Positions 12,561-21,813 of a DNA stretch of 64,000 bases are shown one piece after another. Positions within the stretch are counted from its first letter, which is position 1, and each line of letters opens with the position of its first letter. Where the stretch lies: assembly GCF_036924715.1 (NCBI RefSeq), contig NZ_JAZHSB010000001.1, positions 1,913,001 to 1,977,000 of the forward strand, given 5' to 3'. The translations under genes were made by a program, and so were the position numbers. The notes beneath the pieces are model-generated. The model saw only the letters and a list, made by a program, of their open reading frames with translations. It ran no database searches and was not told where the DNA came from. The stretch comes from Bradyrhizobium sp. AZCC 1721 (GTDB lineage Bacteria; Pseudomonadota; Alphaproteobacteria; Rhizobiales; Xanthobacteraceae).

Positions 12561-13412
12561 ATGAGATCTGTTGTCATCACCGGCGCGTCCACCGGCATCG
12601 GCTGGGCCAGTGCGAAGCTCTTGCTCGACCGCGGCTTCCGCGTGTTCGGCAGCGTGCGCAAGCAGGCTGATGCCGACCGTCTCAAGGGTGAGTTCGGGGC
12701 GAACTTCACGCCGCTGATCTTCGATGTCACCGATGAAGCCGCGGTGCTGGCGGCTGCGCGCGAGGTCCGCACCGCGCTCGATGGCGAAACGCTCGCCGGC
12801 CTCGTCAACAATGCCGGCATTGCGGTCGCAGGTCCCGTGCTCGAACTCGCGGCGGGCGAATTCCGTCGCCAGATGGAGGTCAATTTCATCGGCCCGATCA
12901 TTGCGACCCAGGCATTCGGGCCGCTGCTCGGCTCCGATCCGGCCCTGAATGGGCCGAAGGGGCGGATCGTGATGATCTCCTCGGTCGCCGGCAAGAACGG
13001 CAATCCGCTGACCTCGGCCTATTCCGCCTCCAAGCACGCCATCGAGGGGCTGTCGGAGAGCTTGCGCCGCGAACTGATGTTGTTCGGGATCGACGTCATC
13101 ATCATTGCGCCGGGGGTGGTCAAAACGCCGATCTGGAGCAAGGCCGAGGAGGTCGATATCTCCGCCTACAAAAACTCGCCGTATTTCCCGGCGCTGGAGA
13201 AAATCCGCGCCTTCATGCTGCAACTCGGCGCGAACGGATTGCCGGCCGAGCAGATCGCCGAGAAGGTGTTCGAGGCATTGACGCGGCCCAATCCCAAGGT
13301 GCGCTACGTCATCGCGCCGGATCCGATGCGCCAGTTCATGGCGGCGGTGTTGCCCAAGCGCACCCTCGACCGGATCATCGCCAAGCGCCTCGGGCTGACG
13401 CCGCAAAGATGA
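12561..13412 (+). CDS. Short-chain dehydrogenase/reductase (SDR)
   Basis: 283 residues, classical SDR. The cofactor loop is TGASTGIG (residues 7-14), the structural motif is NNAG, the catalytic Ser is in ISSVAG, and the active-site Tyr and Lys are in YSASK. The C-terminal extension after residue 230 resembles steroid or retinol-type SDRs. It oxidises or reduces an alcohol/ketone with NAD(P)(H); the substrate is unknown. It lies alone on the + strand, 20 bases before a small hypothetical gene. Confidence 0.9.
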   Translation: MRSVVITGASTGIGWASAKLLLDRGFRVFGSVRKQADADRLKGEFGANFTPLIFDVTDEAAVLAAAREVRTALDGETLAGLVNNAGIAVAGPVLELAAGEFRRQMEVNFIGPIIATQAFGPLLGSDPALNGPKGRIVMISSVAGKNGNPLTSAYSASKHAIEGLSESLRRELMLFGIDVIIIAPGVVKTPIWSKAEEVDISAYKNSPYFPALEKIRAFMLQLGANGLPAEQIAEKVFEALTRPNPKVRYVIAPDPMRQFMAAVLPKRTLDRIIAKRLGLTPQR

Positions 13413-13431
13413 GCAAAGGCACCGGCCACCA

Positions 13432-13671
13432 GTGACGACGGGAAAAAGCAGAGCCGAGCTGACGCAGATCGCCGACGCGGCGCTTCGCAGCCAACCGGGA
13501 TGCGAAACGGCGTCCGTCCCCGCCGTGCGTGCGCTTCCCAACATCCGCGAGGGGCGGAACTGGGAAATCCCCAACGTCGTTCTCGGCGACAGCCTGATCA
13601 GCGACGTCGACCGGGCCGTCCTGTCAGTGCACCGCCGTCTCGGACGGAAGTTTTACCTGAAGGACGACTAG
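13432..13671 (+). CDS. Small conserved-looking hypothetical protein
   Basis: 79 residues from GTG 13432. It has no signal peptide or membrane segment. The middle (VRALPNIREGRNWEIPNV) and the end (AVLSVHRRLGRKFYLKDD) look structured and resemble small Rhizobiales proteins of unknown function that I recall, unverified. It lies just downstream of the SDR, and its last four bases overlap the end of the convergent membrane gene. Confidence 0.6.
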   Translation: MTTGKSRAELTQIADAALRSQPGCETASVPAVRALPNIREGRNWEIPNVVLGDSLISDVDRAVLSVHRRLGRKFYLKDD

Positions 13672-14285
13672 CCCGCCCGTGCCGGCGCCTGGGCACGCGG
13701 CGCCATCGCGATCATCCGCAGCGCGAACACGGCCACGAGCGGAATCAGGAACAGCGCGTAGAGCGGCATGTCGGGAATCCGCTTGCCGAACGACACCATG
13801 AACTGGAACAGCAGATAGTAGCCGCCCACGAGATGCAGCCGGCGCCAGGCGCGTGCGCCGATCGCAGCGGCCGTGCGGTCGAACGAGGTCGCGGCCATCG
13901 CGACAATGAAGGCATAGCCAATGCCACCGAAGATATAGGACGCGATCGAGGTCGCCGCCGCATAGCCTATCGGGCCCATCACGGCGAAGCAGGCAATTGC
14001 GGCCGCATGGATGGCGTGCGAGGCCGCAAAGGTGACGCCGAGATAGCGGCGATTGCGGCGCAGCCACCGCGTCGAGGCGTTCGGCCATAACAGCGCCAGC
14101 GCGGCGGCTGCGAAAGCAAGGCAGAACAGCACCAGCGAGCTGCGTGCGGTGAAGCGGATCACCATGCGCACGCCGTCGACTTCGAACCCGCGCATGCCGG
14201 CGATCCCGATGCTCATGGCCAGCAGCGTCAACGCGAGCAGGGCGAACAGCCGCCAGCCTTCGAACCATTTTTGATGTGTCGGCAT
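13668..14285 (-). CDS. Ferric reductase-like (MsrQ-like) heme membrane protein
   Basis: 205 residues with about six transmembrane helices. Candidate heme ligands are the two His in ASHAIHAAAI (helix 3) and the His of RRLHLVGGYYLLFQFM (helix 5), the spacing typical of ferric-reductase-like b-type cytochromes. It probably passes electrons across the inner membrane. No adjacent MsrP-type oxidoreductase is present, so the MsrQ label is only by likeness. It diverges from a TetR gene across a gap that holds two matching palindromes. Confidence 0.75.
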   Translation of the reverse strand: MPTHQKWFEGWRLFALLALTLLAMSIGIAGMRGFEVDGVRMVIRFTARSSLVLFCLAFAAAALALLWPNASTRWLRRNRRYLGVTFAASHAIHAAAIACFAVMGPIGYAAATSIASYIFGGIGYAFIVAMAATSFDRTAAAIGARAWRRLHLVGGYYLLFQFMVSFGKRIPDMPLYALFLIPLVAVFALRMIAMAPRAQAPARAG

Positions 14286-14348
14286 GTTCGTCCCCTTTTG
14301 TCTAAGCCGTCATTGCGACCCGTTGGCTCGCAATGGCGTGGATGGCAA

Positions 14349-14365
14349 TGTAATCACCAGTTACA
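14349..14365. promoter_or_regulatory. Putative TetR operator 1
   Basis: TGTAA-N7-TTACA palindrome, extended by one more paired base each side (A..T). Its centre is 43 bp from that of a second palindrome of the same design. It lies between the divergent membrane protein and TetR genes. Confidence 0.65.
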
Positions 14366-14391
14366 TGCACTCTGCGGATCGGGTCAATCCG

Positions 14392-14408
14392 TGTAATCGG
14401 TGCTTACA
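14392..14408. promoter_or_regulatory. Putative TetR operator 2
   Basis: TGTAA-N7-TTACA, identical arms and spacer length to operator 1. It lies 30 bases before the TetR start codon, a position suited to autorepression. Confidence 0.65.
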
Positions 14409-14437
14409 TTCACGACCGGGTGATGGTAGGAGAGGGC

Positions 14438-15136
14438 ATGCGTCCGTCAGCCAAGCCTTCCGTCGCAAAATCCCCCACCACCAAGTCGCGCCGCCGCGTT
14501 GCGCGAGCGGCCCCGCCAAAACCCTACCATCACGGCGATCTCCGGCGCGTCCTGATCGACGCCGCGCTGCAACTGGTCGGCGAGGGCGGGGCGGAGGCGG
14601 TCAGCGTCCGGGAGGCCGCCCGCCGGGCCGGCGTATCGCCGGGCGCGCCGTTCCGGCATTTTCCGAGCCGCGATGCCCTGATCCAGGCGGTGGCGGAGGA
14701 GGCGCAGCGGCGGTTCCGGGCCGAGATCGAGGCAGCGCTTGCCGCGGCACCGGCCGGCAATCCGCTCGGCCGCTTTCGCTGCCTCGGGCTCGCGTATCTG
14801 CGCTGGGCGATGCGCAACCCGACCCATTTCGAAATCATTTCGAGCCGCCGCCTGTTCGACCACGACCAGTCGGCCGCCATCGCCAGCGACAATGCCGAAC
14901 TGATCGCGCTGACCGAGCAAACGCTGGCCGAAGCCTTTGCGGCGGGCCAGCTCCACAGCGCCGACCTCAAGCAGGTGCAGATCGCCGGCCGAGCGCTGGT
15001 CTATGGTTTTGCCCGGATGAATATCGACGGCCATTTTCCGCGCTGGGGCGTGGCCGGCCCCGAGGCCGAGCGGACCGCCGAGGCAATACTGGATCTTTTC
15101 ATCGAGGGGATAGCCAGCCGGCCACGGCCGGCCTGA
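14438..15136 (+). CDS. TetR/AcrR-family transcriptional regulator
   Basis: About 232 residues. A basic tail (residues 1-28) precedes the TetR helix-turn-helix: YHHGDLRRVLIDAALQLV, then VREAARRAGVSPGAPFRHF. The C-terminal ligand domain resembles the TetR_C_33/WHG type. ATG 14438 is preferred over 14420 because AGGAGA lies six bases upstream. It probably represses itself and the divergent heme membrane protein through the two TGTAA-N7-TTACA sites. Confidence 0.9.
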   Translation: MRPSAKPSVAKSPTTKSRRRVARAAPPKPYHHGDLRRVLIDAALQLVGEGGAEAVSVREAARRAGVSPGAPFRHFPSRDALIQAVAEEAQRRFRAEIEAALAAAPAGNPLGRFRCLGLAYLRWAMRNPTHFEIISSRRLFDHDQSAAIASDNAELIALTEQTLAEAFAAGQLHSADLKQVQIAGRALVYGFARMNIDGHFPRWGVAGPEAERTAEAILDLFIEGIASRPRPA

Positions 15137-15315
15137 TCATGGCGCTCAACGGCCGTACGACTACCGGCAAACGTCCGCCCGAGGGCAAATTCATTGCCTG
15201 TTCATGACGATTCCACTACGTTTTTGTGACACGGCTCAGGTTCCGGATGGGTCGTGCGTCTCCTGGTCGTCGCCAGCCAAGGCTATGTATTGCGCCGGGT
15301 CATGTTGCGTTCCCC

Positions 15316-17025
15316 ATGGCGCCCGCGCCAAATCCAGGGCCCTCCGCCACCACCCTTGTTGCCGGGCTTGCCGCGATCGGTTTCTGGCGCCTTTCCGCCG
15401 TTGCTGCACCGCACATATCGGCGCTGGCGCTCCTGCTGCACACCGAAAGCGATTTCGGCGGCCGCATGGGTTTTGCCCTGGCCTGGGGCATCCTGAACTT
15501 TCTTTTTGTCGCGCTGCTACGGCGTCCGGCGCTGTCGGGCGCGCTGTCGCTCACGCTGGTCGTGCTGCTGGTGCTGCTGTCGCGGCTCAAGCACGACGTC
15601 GTGCAGATGACCGCGAACTTCGTCGACCTGATGGTGATCGACCGCGACACCGCGGCGTATCTGTTCACGATCTTTCCGAACTTGCGCTGGAGCGTGGTCG
15701 GCGCATCTCTTGTCATCCTGCCGCTGATGTACGCGCTGTGGTGGCTCGACCCGTTCCGCATCCGCCGCCTGCCGGCCACTGCTGGCCTGCTGGCCTGTCT
15801 CGCAAGCCTGGCCGGTTATTCCGTCGTCTGGCCCGATGAAGCCTGGCGCGGCTATTACGACGATGGCTATCTCTCCAAATTCGCCCGCTCGGGCGTGACC
15901 GCGGTTTCCGATTTCGTCAATTACGGCTTTATGGAATCGGAAGCCGTGACCGCCGAGCGGCTGAAGGTGCCGCTGGTCGATTCCTGTCATGTGGCCGGTC
16001 GCCGTCCGCACCTCATCATGATCCATGACGAGTCGAGCTTCGACATCCGCCAGGCCGCCGGCGTCAAGGTGCCGCCGGGCTATGGCAGCCATTTCAAGTC
16101 CTTTGACGGCCGCGAGCGCAAGTTCATGGCCGAGAGCAGCGGCGGCGCAAGCTGGATGGCCGAGTACAACGTGCTCGCCGGCCTGTCGTCGCGGTCGTTC
16201 GGCCGCTTCTCCTATTTCGTTACCCGCATCGCCTCGGGCCGGGTCGAACGCGGCTTGCCGCTGGCGCTGCGCCGCTGCGGCTACAACACCATCTCGCTCT
16301 ATCCGGCCTACGGCGCCTTCATGGGCGCGCGTGGCTTCCAGACCTCCACCGGCATCCAGCACTTCTATGACGCGCGCGCGCTCGGCGCCAAGGGCATCGA
16401 ACCCGACAGCTTCTTCTACGACAAGGCCGTGAACCTGATCGCCGAGCAGCCGGCCAACACGCCGCTGTTCACCTTCGTCTATCTCGCTGCCAACCATTTC
16501 CCCTGGGAAACCAAATTCCGCCCCGACCTGCTGCCGTCCTGGCGCGCCCCCGGCAACGAGCCTGTGGTCGACGAATATCTGCGCCGCCAGACATTGAGCG
16601 CCGGGGATTATGCGGCGTTTGTCGCCAGCCTGAAAAAGAAATTCCCGGCGCAGCCATTCCTGATCGTCCGCTACGGCGACCATCAGCCGGAGTTTTCCTC
16701 GAACCTGCTCGATCCCGGCCTGGATGAAGCCAGGGTCGCCCGCAAGTTCGATACCCACGACCCGCGCTACTTCACCACCTATTACGCGATCGACGCCGTC
16801 AACTTCGAGCCGGTGAAGAGTTCCGCGATCATGGACACGATCGACGCGCCCTATCTGCCGCTGGTGATCCAGGAGGCCGCCGGCATTCCGCTCGACCCCT
16901 CGTTCGAGGAGCAAAAGAACATCATGCTCCGCTGCAAGGGGGTATTCTATGCCTGCAAGGATGGCGCCGAGGCGCGCAGGTTCAACCGGTTATTGATCGA
17001 CGCAGGTTTCATCAAGGGGCTCTGA
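15316..17025 (+). CDS. LTA-synthase-like membrane phosphotransferase/sulfatase-fold protein, copy 1
   Basis: About 569 residues: some five N-terminal transmembrane helices (to about residue 190), then a periplasmic alkaline-phosphatase-superfamily domain. Metal-site motifs are HDESSFDI (Glu) and RYGDHQPE (Asp-His). The nucleophile position lies in GGASWMAEYNV and appears to be Ser. Relatives move phosphoglycerol or phosphoethanolamine onto glycans or lipids. ATG 15316 is chosen; an in-frame start at 15226 adds an unlikely Arg-rich tail. It is a tandem paralog of the next gene. Confidence 0.8.
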   Translation: MAPAPNPGPSATTLVAGLAAIGFWRLSAVAAPHISALALLLHTESDFGGRMGFALAWGILNFLFVALLRRPALSGALSLTLVVLLVLLSRLKHDVVQMTANFVDLMVIDRDTAAYLFTIFPNLRWSVVGASLVILPLMYALWWLDPFRIRRLPATAGLLACLASLAGYSVVWPDEAWRGYYDDGYLSKFARSGVTAVSDFVNYGFMESEAVTAERLKVPLVDSCHVAGRRPHLIMIHDESSFDIRQAAGVKVPPGYGSHFKSFDGRERKFMAESSGGASWMAEYNVLAGLSSRSFGRFSYFVTRIASGRVERGLPLALRRCGYNTISLYPAYGAFMGARGFQTSTGIQHFYDARALGAKGIEPDSFFYDKAVNLIAEQPANTPLFTFVYLAANHFPWETKFRPDLLPSWRAPGNEPVVDEYLRRQTLSAGDYAAFVASLKKKFPAQPFLIVRYGDHQPEFSSNLLDPGLDEARVARKFDTHDPRYFTTYYAIDAVNFEPVKSSAIMDTIDAPYLPLVIQEAAGIPLDPSFEEQKNIMLRCKGVFYACKDGAEARRFNRLLIDAGFIKGL

Positions 17026-17033
17026 GGAGCGAT

Positions 17034-18788
17034 ATGTCTGCTGCCGTCGCCGAGTCCGGAATGAGCGAAACCGCCGTCGCGAAAGCGCGCGGCGTCCGGT
17101 TCTTTGCCGCGGCTGGCCTGATCGTTGCCGTCCATCTGGCGGGGCTGGCGGTCCTGCTCACCACCGAATACGGACCGTTCGCGATCACGCTCTCGGTGCT
17201 GGCGTGGGTGTTCGTGAACTGCTTCCTGCTGGTCGCGCTGCAGCGGCCCGGCGTCTGTGCGGCGCTGGCGCTGGCCATCATCGTGATCCTGATCGCGCTG
17301 TCGCACTTCAAGTTCGGAATTCTGCAGCTAACGCTGACGTTCCTTGACTTCCTGATCATCGACCGCGATACGTTTTCGTTCCTTCTCTCGGTGTTCCCAC
17401 GCTTGCAGTTACAGTTGGCCTTGGCAGGCCTCGTTGCGGTTCCGCTGTTGTGGCTGGTTTGGCATTTCGATCCCTTCCGCGTGCGCCGCCGCTTTGCCTT
17501 GACGGGGCTGGCTGCGACGACAGCATTGATCTCGGCGATGTCGGTAGTCTGGCCCGAGCAGGCTTGGGAGCCGTTCCAGGGGGTCAATCATGTTTCCAGT
17601 TTGGCGCGCTCGGGCGTGGTGGCGGTGTCGCGGCTGGCTTCGACGGGATGGATCGAGGTCGATCCGCCGACGAATGGCCCGCTTCGCCTTGCGGGAGCGC
17701 ACGCTGCCGGCCCGCCCATGCTGCCGCCCGCCGAGACCTGCGACGCCACGGCAAAGCGACCGCACATCATCATGCTGCTCGACGAGTCGAGCTTCGACAT
17801 CTCGGCCGCGCCTGGCATCAAAGTGCCGCAAGGGTACTCCGATTACTTCAAGTCCATCGACGGCAAGCAACGGACCATGATCGCGGAGGCAACCGGCGGC
17901 CCGACGTGGTACACTGAATTCAACGTCCTGACCGGCATGTCGGCGCGGTCGTTCGGCGATCTGAAGTTTTATGTCACAAGGATCACCGCGAACCGTGTTG
18001 CGCGCGGGTTACCGCAAGCGCTTAAGCGTTGCGGATACAAGACCTTCTCGCTCTATCCGACCTATGGCAACTTCCTCGGCGCGCGCGCATTCCAGAAGGG
18101 TGCTGGCGTCGGCCACTTCATCGACATGGCGGATATGGGCGTCGCCCAGGATATGCAGCCCGACAAGTTCTACTTCGATCAGGCCTTGAAGGTGTTTGCG
18201 CGCGAGCAGCCGCAGCACGCGCCGGTCTTCATGTTCGTCTACCTCACGGCCAACCATTTTCCCTGGACCGACGTCTATCGGCCCGATCTGACACCGCTGG
18301 ACTGGACGCCACCGGGAAACACGGCGGAGACCGACGAATATATTCGTCGCCAGGTCATGACGCAGAACGACTACCGCGAATTCATCGCTGCCCTTAAGCG
18401 CGACTATCCGGATCAGTCGTTTCTGGTGTTGCGTTTCGGCGATCACCAGCCGGCTATCTCGCAAAAGCTGCTTGAGCCCGGCATCGATCAGAAATTGCTG
18501 GCGAAACGCTTGATGGCAGCCGATCCGCGCTACTTCTCAACCTATTACGCGATTGACGGCATCAACTATCGGCCGGGCGACCTCTCGTCGGCGCTTGATA
18601 CGCTCGATGCGGCCTACATTCCGCTCGTGATCCAGGAAGCCGCCGGCGTCCCGCTCGATCCGTCGTTCGAGGAGCAGAAGAAGATCATGCTTCGCTGCAA
18701 CGGCGTGTTCTATGCTTGCCGAAAGGGCGCGGAAGCGAGACGATTTAATCGACTCCTGATCGACGCCGGGATGATCAAGGGACTGTAA
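17034..18788 (+). CDS. LTA-synthase-like membrane phosphotransferase/sulfatase-fold protein, copy 2
   Basis: 584 residues, alignable end to end with copy 1; both end in ARRFNRLLIDAG.IKGL. It has five N-terminal helices, then the periplasmic catalytic domain with LDESSFDI, GGPTWYTEFNV (Thr at the nucleophile position) and RFGDHQPA. The start follows the copy 1 stop by eight bases, with GAGG over the stop codon, so the two are cotranslated. The substrate is unknown; periplasmic glucan or lipid decoration is the likeliest role. Confidence 0.82.
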   Translation: MSAAVAESGMSETAVAKARGVRFFAAAGLIVAVHLAGLAVLLTTEYGPFAITLSVLAWVFVNCFLLVALQRPGVCAALALAIIVILIALSHFKFGILQLTLTFLDFLIIDRDTFSFLLSVFPRLQLQLALAGLVAVPLLWLVWHFDPFRVRRRFALTGLAATTALISAMSVVWPEQAWEPFQGVNHVSSLARSGVVAVSRLASTGWIEVDPPTNGPLRLAGAHAAGPPMLPPAETCDATAKRPHIIMLLDESSFDISAAPGIKVPQGYSDYFKSIDGKQRTMIAEATGGPTWYTEFNVLTGMSARSFGDLKFYVTRITANRVARGLPQALKRCGYKTFSLYPTYGNFLGARAFQKGAGVGHFIDMADMGVAQDMQPDKFYFDQALKVFAREQPQHAPVFMFVYLTANHFPWTDVYRPDLTPLDWTPPGNTAETDEYIRRQVMTQNDYREFIAALKRDYPDQSFLVLRFGDHQPAISQKLLEPGIDQKLLAKRLMAADPRYFSTYYAIDGINYRPGDLSSALDTLDAAYIPLVIQEAAGVPLDPSFEEQKKIMLRCNGVFYACRKGAEARRFNRLLIDAGMIKGL

Positions 18789-18823
18789 CTCTCCGCTCGC
18801 CATGGCCGCGCATGACGACGGGG

Positions 18824-20383
18824 TTACTTCCTCCCCACCTTCTCCCACAGCCACTGCGCTACCGCATCCGGCGAGCTCGCCGCGTCGTTGCCGGATGCGC
18901 GCAGATTCGCTTCGCGCATGGTGGCGATGTCGATCTTGCCGAGCAGCTCGGTCAGCGACTTGCGCAAGGCCTCGTCATTGGTGCGCTTTGGCGCGAGCAG
19001 CACGATCGCATCATAGGGCGGGATTGCGTGCCTGGGATCGCCGAGCGTCACCAGATCGTATTTCGCGATCAGCCCGTCGCTGGTGTAGCCGGCGATGACG
19101 TCGACTTCGCCGGAGGCGACCGCCGCATACATGAAGTCCGGCTGCATCTGACGTTGGCCGCGGAACGACAGGCCGTAGGCCCTGCGTAGCGCGGCCCATT
19201 CGGGGCGCGAGAAGAATTCATAGTCGCCGGCGATCGACATGTTCGCCGCGCGCGAGGCGAGATCGGCGACGGTGCGGATACCCAACTGCTCGGCGCGTTT
19301 GCGCGGCATCACCAGCGCATAGGCGTTCTCGAAACCGAGTTCGCCGAGCAGTGTGATGTTCTGCTTCGCTAGTATCGTCTTCAGCTCGGCCACGAGCTCC
19401 TGACGCGGCTTGATGTCGGTGCGGTGAAACTGGTTGGCCCACAGCGTGCCGGAATAGTCGATGTAGAAGTCTATATCATCAGCCGCCAGCGCTTCGAAGA
19501 TCACGTTGGAGCCGAGACCTTCGCGCTTCGTTGCCAAGAGGCCGGCTGCCTTCAGCCGCTGCGCCATCAAGGCAGACAGGACATACTGCTCGGCAAAAGT
19601 TTTGGCACCGATGATGTAGTTCGTCTGCGGCCGCACCAGGTTAGGCGCCAGCGTAGCAACGACGAGCGCCGCAATGCCGACGCTGCCCAGTGTGGCGCGA
19701 AAACGGCTGCGGTTGCGCAAGCCGTTTTCGATCAGCGCCAGCAGTTGATCGACGAGCAGCGCCAGCACCGCGGCGGCAATGCAGCCGAACAGCACGAACA
19801 CCCAGTTCTGGGTCTGCAGTCCCGCGAAGATATAATTGCCGAGGCTGGTCTGGCCGATTGGCGTCGACAGCGTCGCGGTGCCGATCACCCAGACGGCCGA
19901 AGTTCGGATGCCTGCCATCATCACCGGCAGCGCCAGCGGCAGTTCCACCGTGAACAGCGATTGCCGCGGCGTCATGCCGACGCCCTGTGCTGCTTCCAGG
20001 ATCGCGGCATCGACACCTTGCAGGCCAGTGATGGTGTTGCGCAGCACCGGCAGCATCGAATAAAGCGCCAGCGCCAGCACCGCGGGCAAAAATCCGAACG
20101 CGGAAAAACCGACGCCGAACCATGACAGCGACAACGCCGCGAGCGCCAGGAGCAGCGGATAGAACAGCGCCAGCAATGCCAGCCCCGGCACGGTCTGCAC
20201 GATGCTGGCAAGCCCAAGCAGCGCGCCGCGCATCACCGGCCGATGGCGTGCGATGATCGCGAGCGGCAGGCTGACGAGTAACCCCAGCGCCAGCGCGGCG
20301 ACGCTGACGCGGACGTGATTGCCGAGATAGTCGGGCAGGTGGCCCAATGCCTCGCCCCAGCGTGGATCGGCGAAGATGCTCAT
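18824..20383 (-). CDS. Osmoprotectant ABC transporter, fused permease and substrate-binding protein
   Basis: 519 residues. Residues 1-215 form a ProW/OpuCB-type permease with the coupling motif EAAQGVGMTPRQSLFTVELPLA. A linking helix near 225-245 leads to an OpuAC/ProX-like binding domain starting NYIIGAKTFAEQYVL. Such fusions import glycine betaine, choline or similar compounds. ATG 20383 overlaps the ATPase stop as ATGA, so an upstream extension to 20521 is rejected. Whether this one serves osmoprotection or carbon uptake is unknown. Confidence 0.88.
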   Translation of the reverse strand: MSIFADPRWGEALGHLPDYLGNHVRVSVAALALGLLVSLPLAIIARHRPVMRGALLGLASIVQTVPGLALLALFYPLLLALAALSLSWFGVGFSAFGFLPAVLALALYSMLPVLRNTITGLQGVDAAILEAAQGVGMTPRQSLFTVELPLALPVMMAGIRTSAVWVIGTATLSTPIGQTSLGNYIFAGLQTQNWVFVLFGCIAAAVLALLVDQLLALIENGLRNRSRFRATLGSVGIAALVVATLAPNLVRPQTNYIIGAKTFAEQYVLSALMAQRLKAAGLLATKREGLGSNVIFEALAADDIDFYIDYSGTLWANQFHRTDIKPRQELVAELKTILAKQNITLLGELGFENAYALVMPRKRAEQLGIRTVADLASRAANMSIAGDYEFFSRPEWAALRRAYGLSFRGQRQMQPDFMYAAVASGEVDVIAGYTSDGLIAKYDLVTLGDPRHAIPPYDAIVLLAPKRTNDEALRKSLTELLGKIDIATMREANLRASGNDAASSPDAVAQWLWEKVGRK

Positions 20384-21168
20384 GCCGCACCCTCGCGAGG
20401 CAGCAGGGCGCCGAGCCGCTCGGCTTGCCGCCGCGGCGTGCGCAGGAGTTCGCCGACGTAAGCGTCGTCGGATTTGGAAAGCTCGGCCGGCGTGCCCTGC
20501 GCCAACAGCCGCCCGTCGCACATGATCGCGATGCGGTCGGCGAGCAGGATCGCTTCCGTCATGTCATGGGTGATCATGACGGTGGTCAGGTCGAGTTTCT
20601 TGTGCAACTCGCGAAAATCGTCGCCGAGCGCGTCTCGGGTCAAGGGGTCGAGCGCCCCGAATGGCTCGTCCATCAGCATGATGCGCGGACGTGCGGCGAG
20701 CGCCCGCGCCACGCCGACGCGCTGGCGCTGGCCGCCGGAGAGTTCATGCGGCAGCCGGTCGCGATATGGCGTGCGGTCGAGCCTGACAAGGTCGAGCAAT
20801 TCATCCACCCGCACGGAAATCTCGGCGGGCCGCGTGCCAAGCAGCCTTGGCGTGATGCCGATATTGCCGGCGACGGTCAGATGCGGAAACAGCCCGCCGC
20901 TCTGAAAGACATAGCCGATCCGCCGCCGCAACAGGATCGGATCGACGTTGCGGACGTCCTCGCCTTCGACCGTGATGGTGCCGGAGTCAGCCTCGATCAG
21001 GCGGTTGGCGAGCCGCAATAGCGTGGTCTTGCCCGAGCCGGAGCCGCCGACTATGGCAAGGAATTCACCCTCGGCGACGTTAAGCGAGACGTCATCGACG
21101 GCCACCACGCGGCCGGCGTCGAACGTCTTGCCGACATGCGCATAGGCGATCAGTGGCGTGGCGGGCAT
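20380..21168 (-). CDS. Osmoprotectant ABC transporter ATP-binding protein
   Basis: About 262 residues. Walker A is GGSGSGKTT, the ABC signature is LSGGQRQRVGVARALA, Walker B is IMLMDEPFGALD, and the switch His is in MITHDMTEA. No CBS domains follow, unlike ProV/OpuCA. ATG 21168 is used; a TTG at 21183 would add five residues. It is the first gene of a two-gene operon with the permease-binding fusion. Confidence 0.9.
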   Translation of the reverse strand: MPATPLIAYAHVGKTFDAGRVVAVDDVSLNVAEGEFLAIVGGSGSGKTTLLRLANRLIEADSGTITVEGEDVRNVDPILLRRRIGYVFQSGGLFPHLTVAGNIGITPRLLGTRPAEISVRVDELLDLVRLDRTPYRDRLPHELSGGQRQRVGVARALAARPRIMLMDEPFGALDPLTRDALGDDFRELHKKLDLTTVMITHDMTEAILLADRIAIMCDGRLLAQGTPAELSKSDDAYVGELLRTPRRQAERLGALLPREGAA

Positions 21169-21352
21169 TCGGCGCGGTCCCAACCTTGGCGGTTCCTGAA
21201 GGGTATAGTGATAGCCGATAAATGGCCCGGTCGCGAATGTGGGACTTCAAGTCCCCCGTTGTTGTGAAGCAATTGGTTCGAGATGGTCCACGGCTTGCCC
21301 AGTGATCACCCCGAGCTTCGGACTGACAGGATTTTCAGCAATACGGATTCAG

Positions 21353-21622
21353 TCAGCGGGAGAATACATTCTTCAACTGCACCAGGAATGTCACCACCCA
21401 CGCGCCCGCATACATGCCGGCAAGACCAAGTGCCGTTCTGCGATCAATCAAAGACAGGTTGGTCCACCACCATATCCGGTAGAGCCATAGTCCTGCCGTG
21501 CCTATACCAAGCAAGCAGACCAGCATCTTGAGAAAGGACGAGTTCGCGACACCTAAAGCGCCAAACAAAAGCGTTGCCGGAACGAGAAACATGGTGCAGG
21601 CGGATATCAAAGTCTCGTTCAT
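21353..21622 (-). CDS. Small hypothetical membrane protein
   Basis: 89 residues from ATG 21622, which is preceded by GGGGAG at a good distance. Three hydrophobic segments are seen: SACTMFLVPATLLFGALG, LVCLLGIGTAGLWLY and LGLAGMYAGAWVVTFLV. No family is recognised. The flanks are 170-190 bases of non-coding DNA. Ribosome site and membrane pattern favour a real gene, but codon evidence is modest. Confidence 0.5.
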   Translation of the reverse strand: MNETLISACTMFLVPATLLFGALGVANSSFLKMLVCLLGIGTAGLWLYRIWWWTNLSLIDRRTALGLAGMYAGAWVVTFLVQLKNVFSR

Positions 21623-21813
21623 GGCTCCCCAAGACATCTACGAATCGCAGGCTACATCTGCAGTTTGCAGCAACCTTTACCCTTCTGGAAGGCATGCTGG
21701 GCGACTGATATCTGGCTTGCGCTGCTCACGTTCGACGGCCGCGTTGCAGCGCCGCGTTGAACTTATCCTTTGTAACGGCTAAGGCATCCGTCCAAATCTT
21801 TGGGGAAGAAAAC

